Shown: positions 58,601 to 64,000 of the stretch, in pieces
How positions within the stretch are numbered: the first letter of the stretch is position 1
How the letters are laid out: the number at the start of each line of letters is the position of its first letter
Source of the DNA: Camillea tinctor
Lineage: Eukaryota; Ascomycota; Sordariomycetes; Xylariales; Xylariaceae
Length of the DNA stretch: 64,000 nucleotides
Assembly: GCA_022578605.1 (NCBI GenBank)
Contig: MU394067.1
Location: 434,001-498,000, forward strand
Direction: 5' to 3'
Program-made: the position numbers and the translations under genes
Notes under the pieces: generated by a model
Told to the model about the DNA's origin: nothing
Database searches by the model: none
The model's input: the letters and a program-made list of their open reading frames with translations, nothing else

Positions 58601-59317
58601 CGTAGATCTCCCGTTCACATTTTTGTTTTAGATTATATGTATTTCTTTTAATGACTCCGATCATCTCTCTCTCTCTTCATTTAACCAATTGTGAAATCCA
58701 TTTTAAAATCCCTCAGGTATCTTTTTATCCTCGCATTACCCAACAACACACGGCCACCCGTAGTACCAGTAAACACTACACCCCCCTTTCTATCCCCATA
58801 GACCACTTTTACCATCCCATCCAGGCAAAACCACCCCCATTGCGTACTAGTTTTTACCTTTATCATACTCAAGACCATCACGGAAACCCGACCGCAAAAA
58901 GATTAATAACGTCAATTCATCGTCTTTTACATATGTAATCGTACTAGCTTTGGGACTGGGAATAAAGGACGCCGCAACTCCGATGGGAAGAAAGAAAAAC
59001 AATAGAGTAGTAAATGTCTTTTTTTTTTGAAGCCGGAAGAAGGACCGTTGATTAGAAGTAGTGCGTAGTGTTGGTACTGTACATCGAGGAAGTAGGAAAG
59101 CAGTCGAAAAAAAGGGGACAAACAGTCTCGCGAGAGTTTTTTTGTCGGCGTAGAAAAATCAACGTCGTTGAGTGTAAGTCGGTGATAGTAGTAGTAGCAA
59201 TAGTAGACCTTTTCCTCCCTCCTTTTTTTAGCGGAGTCCGAATCGTCTCGCCCGCGCTTCCGCTTTCACCTGCTCTGCCGCATCGGAGAGGACACTGTTT
59301 GCGTTGGACGAACCTCC
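55653..59317. other. Long SSD1 upstream region and THO1 3' flank
   Basis: 3.7 kb without a convincing gene. It has GA-rich and T-rich tracts at 55880-56180, CT-rich stretches at 56640-56700 and 57040-57115, a (GA)n tract at 57462-57482, a (CCA)n microsatellite at 57779-57810, an (ACACAT)n tract at 58500-58530 and an A/T-rich 3' end. A long SSD1 5' UTR or upstream introns may lie here. Open frames inside are short or low-complexity. Confidence 0.5.
57779..57810. repeat. CCA trinucleotide microsatellite
   Basis: About ten uninterrupted CCA units upstream of SSD1. It keeps Thr-, Pro- or His-rich frames open, none of them protein-like. Confidence 0.75.
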
Positions 59318-60364
59318 CTAGGAACCGCCGAACCGCTTCGCCCTGGCCTCTGCCTTGGCCTTCTCGCTGGGGTCTTCTAGGATTCTACCCCTTCCACCCT
59401 CCTTTCTGTTGTCGGCACCACGGCCGCGACCACCGTCCTGCCGGCCACCCCCTCGCCGGCCGTGACGGCCACGGTTGCCTCGACCGCCGTTCTGCTGGTG
59501 TGGCCTCTTGGCGTTGCGCTCGCCCTCTGCACCACCAGCGCCGCCTTCACGGCCTCGCTTCCGCTCGCGCTTCTCAGGTAGCGCCGAGTCGAGACCCTTC
59601 ACCAACGTGGTCTGGTCGAGGCCGAAGCGTTCGGCGCGTGCAGCCTTCTTCTGGTCGTCGTCGTTCTTCTCCTCAACAATACCGAAGCGCTTGGCGCGCT
59701 CAGCCCGCTTGCGCTGCTCTTCGTCTACAGTGGATGCAGGCAGGTGCGCAGAGAAGTCGGCCTTGGGTGCGGCAGCCTCCGCTGATTCCTCTGATTCGGC
59801 TGGCTTCTCTGCGGCGGCCGAAGCATCTTTCTCGGTCTCTGTGGTCTTAGCAGCTTTGTCTGTCTCGGCTGTGCTTGCCGGCGCATCGGCAGATGTTTCC
59901 TTGGCGGGTTCAGCGGCATCCTTCTTTTCTTCGACAGCAGGTTCGGGATTTACCTCAGCCGGTTTGGCAGGCTCGGCAGGCTTAGTTGTAGTTGCAGGCA
60001 CATCGTCATCAGAATAGTCGATAGGGTCTTCTTCAACGGCGGGTGCGGCTATGATAGGTCAGCGGACTTGCACGCACAAATTATGATCACCATACTATTA
60101 TTCTTCTAGCACTAGCAAATGGACTGAGAGGTAACGACATGCAAGTCGTGCGGAAGATATTGATGAGACGATATAAGATGAGATGAAAGGGCAGGGAAGA
60201 GGAAGAAAAGAAAACTCACCAGCTGGGGCCTTGGGCTTCGTTTGCGCTTGATCATGCTCTTGAAGGCGCGCGATCAGGTCAGCCTTATTCCCTGTGACGG
60301 GAAGCGACTTTTCCTGAAGCAGCTTCTTCAGTTCAGGGACTTTGAGGGAGGCGTAATCAGACAT
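59318..60364 (-). CDS. THO1: SAP-domain RNP protein Tho1 (SARNP/CIP29 family)
   Basis: Two exons, 60220-60364 and 59318-60048, with a 171-nt intron (GTGAGT donor, CATAG acceptor); 291 residues. Tho1/CIP29 binds nascent RNA and DNA and helps couple transcription to mRNP export. The SAP domain is at residues 4-38: YASLKVPELKKLLQEKSLPV, TGNKADLIARLQEH. A long acidic Ala/Glu/Lys/Pro-rich linker follows (about 55-170). The C-terminal region carries repeated [KR]-x-x-R-F-G units: RAERAKRFGIVEEKN, AARAERFGLDQTT and the last residues EARAKRFGGS, the signature of the Tho1/MOS11 C-terminal domain. Between them are RKRGREGG-type basic runs and Arg/Gly-rich stretches (GGRGNRGRHGRRGGGRQDGG) that would bind RNA. 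With Gle1 and Csl4, it is one of several mRNA-metabolism genes in the window. The antisense frame at 59068-59850 is a shadow. Confidence 0.93.
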
Positions 60365-61631
60365 GTTGGAAGATGGATATGTGCGCGACTGGAGGTACTT
60401 TTGATAAATGGAAAATGAAGGGGGGGAAAGGCCACGACACAAGAGATGAGCGTGTTGTTGATGCGCAAAAGAGCAAGTGTACACAGCTCCCTTAAATGAG
60501 TGCCAAAAATATATTTAAAGGGTGTGTGTGGGTAGGTGCGCGGTGTTGTTGGTCGAGGATGAAAGGAATAAAAAAAAAGTTGAAAGGAGTGAGAGGCTGG
60601 CGGCGCGGTAAGTACCTAGTTGGTAGGTAATTGAGCAAGCACAGCACATCAAATCTTTGTACACTATGACGGAAACGGGGAACAATGTAAAAAAACGCGT
60701 CGGCTGGCTGGGTGACGCTAGTAGCTCTATCTTACCAGCTTTACCTGCTTTAACAATGCGACTGGGGGGCCAAGTCTTTACGCACGAGCCAAGTTGAATC
60801 GGGACCCTCCAATCAGCTAGTGTAGAGCACATATCGATTAAGCATGCTCTGAGAGGTGTTGTTTATGTATTACCTTATACCTTAGTAAGCAAGCAATAAC
60901 TGCTATGGACAAGAGCATCAGAGTGTTTCATTGGTCACAGACAAGTCTATGTATGTAGATAACCTATTAGCTGTAACTAAATATTGAATCTATCGAGGTA
61001 AGTCAATAAGTGTAAGTACCTATCTAGAAAGAAGAAAGAACAGTTCATAGATTAGTTTTCACCTGAATAATCAAGAACTTTACCTAGGTACATATGGACT
61101 TACAAATTTACATTTATGTAGATCAGGCACTTCTTGTGTTGCAGCTACTGCCTTCTAAGCATGTGTCAGTGCAGTTGCTTGACAACAATCTCAGAGCTAT
61201 GGGAATAGGTAGTAGTTTACTAAGAACACCACATGAAGACTTTCCTTTTCTCTCCTGCTTTTGTTCCAACATCGCGAGTCGAGATACTCAACCTATCAAA
61301 GCAGTCTCCATATAGGAAGTAGCATATTGCTTTGACATGTCCTTTAGTAAAGCTCTGCCTTCAAAATGCTCAGACTTTTATCCCAATATGGTAACTTCAT
61401 CCCAAGGCCTATCTCTTATAAAAGCACCACTTCACAATGATTCTCTCAAATTACTTGTATTAGAATCGAGCTGCTCATCATCTTTAGATATATTCTATCC
61501 AATTGATAGATCTAACCCCTCCTACAAACACGTCTCTTCAGTTTATTTATCTGATCGGAGCACACCTTCAAGACAATCCTTATATTCGCCTTTTACTCAT
61601 CGTCGTCCTTAACCCCTGTGTATAGCTCATT
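60365..61631. other. Divergent promoter region, THO1 / RING gene
   Basis: 1.27 kb between divergent starts. A T/A-run and G-rich words lie near the THO1 side (60410-60430). The rest is AT-rich with TAGGTA words. A short open stretch at 61337-61612 (+), starting MSFSKALPSKCSDFY, precedes the RING gene but stops before it and has neutral codon use; it could be a leader or a decayed exon. No gene is called. Confidence 0.45.
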
Positions 61632-63278
61632 ATGGGATCTCCTCTAAATCTATCCCCACAAATGTGTCTCAAGGACTTTGAGATACCTTTCTGCATTATC
61701 TGCCACGACATTGATTGTTCGGCTGAGCTATGCAGGTTACCATGTAGCCATCGATACCATCCAGCATGCATAATTCAATGGCTGGAAAGAGCACCATCTC
61801 CTAGTTGCCCTGCTTGTCGCGAAATGCTTATATTTCAATGCCCAAGGAATCATGTCCTTTCATACATGTATTTCACGCCTGGCAGCTCCTTACCAAGGGA
61901 CATTTACAGTCACCCTTGTGATGAATGCACCGAAAAGGACCGGATTGCTCCAGAAGTTCATGACTTATCCACCAAGATTTTTCGTTTGTTCACTATGGCT
62001 TTCGCGCGTCGAGACCCCAACCCCACCGTCGAATCCGAGCGCGACTCCTTCAAGCGTGCAGTCGGACAAGAAAGACTAGGCGAAGCTATTGTGGCTCTAT
62101 TTGATTTACTTGCAACCAGGTTTCCGCAAGCGGAGTTTGAGTCAATCTTCAAGAGCGAGATTGAGTTTGAAAGATCGAAGATGCTGCGTAGCATAGAAAG
62201 CTGCCTCCTGATAGCGGGCCTGGAACTGAGCCGCAAATTAATCATCGCTGGCTCTCTTATACAACAAATGAAACGCAACATGGAGAAGCACACGACGGTA
62301 TTATCCAGGGCGCTCGATTCCAACCAACCCCTCCTATTCACCGCCAATTTCGGTTCGAACATGTTAGATCACATGAGAGCTGTCCTGAGTGTTTATAGTG
62401 AAACCCCAGAAGACATCGCTAGATGCCTTATGTATAACGAGGACTACTACCAGGAAGCTGATGACTTAGCCTTCTCCTTACGATCAGAGTACAGCAACAT
62501 GGAGCATGAGAAATGGCTCCGGACCAAGCTAGGGGTCGTCAACCACGATATCGACGTTACGAGTCTAGCGTTCAGACACAACCTCCGCTTCGAATACTTC
62601 ACTCGCACCATTGAAGAAGAATATCCGAAAGGGCCACTTGTTTCAATGCGGCTGAGGAAATATATGGAGGCAAATAATCTGAGCTGGAAGGATCGAGCTT
62701 CTATAGAGGACCTAGACGACGGTTGCAGCCACCTTGAGCGCTCAACCGTATTGATGTCGACGTTCCTGTGCCTGCACATAGCGGAATACTTCACTACTGA
62801 GCCACACGAGGTGGCATTCAAGATACGCCAGCGGATAGGCTTTCCTAGTGAGTGACTTTTTGTGTTGGCTGCCCCGCTCCCTCTCAAATTTTTGAACCTG
62901 TTCTAGGAGTGAACATGGTGGCTATTTTAATGAAGTATACTAAGTTCATATATGAGTTCTGGCTCTCGGGGCACATCATGATGAGCACGACAAGTTGCGT
63001 AATATAATAATAATTATTATTAACCTCTTCATCTGATAGTGCTCGGCGACATACAATACCAAACGAAATGCAGACCCCACCGACTTTTCTTGCTATATTC
63101 CCTTCTGAATATGGACAGAACGATAAGGTCGATCTTTTGGGAATACGCGGGGGATTTAGGAATCCCACCCTTCTGGGGCTCACTTTTCGAATTGTCTGTT
63201 GGGCTCAACAGGGTCAGTGAGGAGGATAGTGACGAGGATAGCGACGAGACCGACAATGGCTCAGGAAAGGAAGAATGA
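61632..63278 (+). CDS. RING-H2 finger protein (putative E3 ubiquitin ligase), 3' end uncertain
   Basis: The first exon starts at 61632 and would end at 62847 (GTGAGT donor). Read through, it stops at 62855, giving 407 residues. A spliced model adds exon 62907-62993 (RVNMVAILMKYTKFIYEFWL) and exon 63040-63278 (MLGDIQYQTKCRPHRLFLLY to an acidic SEEDSDEDSDETDNGSG tail), giving 513 residues. The second donor, GTTGCG, is weak. The RING is at residues 21-62: CIICHDIDC, CRLPCSHRYHPACIIQWLER, SCPACR, with ligands C21, C24, C38, H40, H43, C46, C59, C62. RING-H2 proteins recruit E2 enzymes and ubiquitinate targets. The rest is helical and matches no family I recognise. Codon use is less GC-biased than in neighbours. 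In the same frame after the stop, coding-like sequence continues to 63509. Confidence 0.75.
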
Positions 63279-63509
63279 GCATTATAAGAACACAGGAAAA
63301 GCGATGATACGGGAACTAGGCATAAAAATAGACTCTGGCGATGGGCAAGCTGGATCGGGAGGTGGGATTCAGGAACAGACACCGAACCCGACACTCCAGA
63401 CGAGGCAATTTCCCAGGACTATCAGGAAGCCGGACCGCGATGGAGTGAAGGAAATCGTCAGACTAGCTGTTATAATAGCGGGAGATATGAAGCGACCGCA
63501 GACCTCTGA
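63279..63509 (+). other. Coding-like continuation after the RING gene stop
   Basis: In the same frame as the last RING exon, after TGA (63276-63278) and a nearby TAA, the sequence resumes as EHRKSDDTGTRHKNRLWRWA, SWIGRWDSGTDTEPDTPDEA and ISQDYQEAGPRWSEGNRQTS, ending in TGA at 63507-63509. It is much more protein-like than the competing frame at 63199-63636. A further intron with donor near 63211-63226 and acceptor near 63287 could remove the stops, or the gene may be decaying here. Confidence 0.4.
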
Positions 63510-64000
63510 TCAGGAATTTTCCAAGAAAGGCAATGGATATAGCGCATCACTAGTGTTATTATCACATTATATCGAAGCGTATATTGAATATCAGAAAAGA
63601 AACAACAACCTCACAAGCCTTTTTTTTCTAATGTGAGATGGTATCGTTTATCGTTACTGAGTCCCGTGTAAATTCAAAACGTGATTGCGTGAGTATTCGG
63701 CCATGCAGGACTGAAAGGAAAAAATATCGGACTGAGTAGAATTGATATCGTACCGCTGGGTCCACTTCACCTACGTAGGTTAGATAAGTAGGTACCTGGG
63801 CATCTAACAGCGAAATGATGACCGAAGTACACTCTTCTCGCCGGCGAACTGAATCGAAATAACCTAACTGGTGGAAACATGAGACGAAGCCCTGACCATT
63901 CGTCTGAACTTACATTATGAATGAACCCTAATTCTTAACTCAAATTTACAGTTTTTGGAGTTCAGATGGTCCTGGAAAAGCCTTGGAAGTGCTTACCATA
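63510..64000. other. Right-edge spacer
   Basis: AT-rich DNA with an ACCTACGTAGGT palindromic word at about 63769-63780. No gene seen up to the edge. Confidence 0.5.

Noticed and set aside
59068..59850. 260-codon plus-strand frame
   Set aside because: Antisense of THO1; Arg/Pro/Ser-rich without domain.
1..64000. Dispersed 5S rRNA and other tRNA genes
   Set aside because: I looked for the conserved 5S core and for T-arm/B-box words on both strands by eye and found only the initiator tRNA; a covariance-model scan would be decisive.

Overview
The window is nuclear DNA of a filamentous ascomycete (Pezizomycotina, most likely a Sordariomycete). Genes carry short introns (46-100 nt, one of about 300 nt) with GTAAGT/GTGAGT donors, CTAAC/CTAAT-like branch sites and AG acceptors. 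Coding DNA is GC-rich at third positions, while spacers are AT-richer and full of polypyrimidine tracts, microsatellites and dispersed TAGGTA/ACCTA words. The proteins are typical of this group: Erg2, V-ATPase subunit A, Ssd1/GUL-1-like, Tlg1, Gle1, Tho1 and a ferritin-like secreted protein. There is no operon structure and no plasmid or viral character. The class assignment is an inference.

Layout, left to right: the 5' end of an unidentified minus-strand gene runs off the left edge. It is followed by a five-exon ATP-dependent DNA ligase (+) with a fungal-type C-terminal extension. Next is a divergent pair, ERG2 (-) and CSL4 (+), sharing a short promoter with paired CCAAT boxes. Then come a Sec2-domain Rab-GEF-like gene (+), VMA1 (-, seven exons, with a long in-frame open stretch upstream of its conserved start) and a secreted acid sphingomyelinase-like phosphodiesterase (-).

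From about 19 to 34 kb the window is gene-poor. It holds a ~591 bp MITE-like element with long terminal inverted repeats, a CASTOR/GATS-type ACT-domain gene (-), an ankyrin-repeat/zinc-finger gene broken by frameshifts, and two short GC-rich coding-like fragments with no visible 5' part.

From 34 kb gene content recovers: METTL25-like methyltransferase (-), Tlg1 SNARE (+), Gle1 (-), an initiator tRNA-Met (+), a secreted GMC oxidoreductase (-), a secreted ferritin-like protein (-), Ssd1 (-, four exons), Tho1 (-), and a RING-H2 protein (+) whose 3' end is hard to resolve.

Most genes are conserved housekeeping functions: mRNA export and decay (Gle1, Tho1, Csl4, Ssd1), membrane traffic (Sec2-like, Tlg1), vacuolar acidification (VMA1), sterol synthesis (ERG2) and DNA repair (ligase). 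No biosynthetic cluster or mobile defence system was recognised. The points most worth a second look are the VMA1 upstream in-frame region, the ligase C-terminus, the inverted-repeat element, the ankyrin pseudogene with its neighbouring orphan coding fragments, the stop-free SSD1 intron, and the RING gene 3' end. All exon boundaries were inferred by eye from splice signals, reading frame and family similarity.
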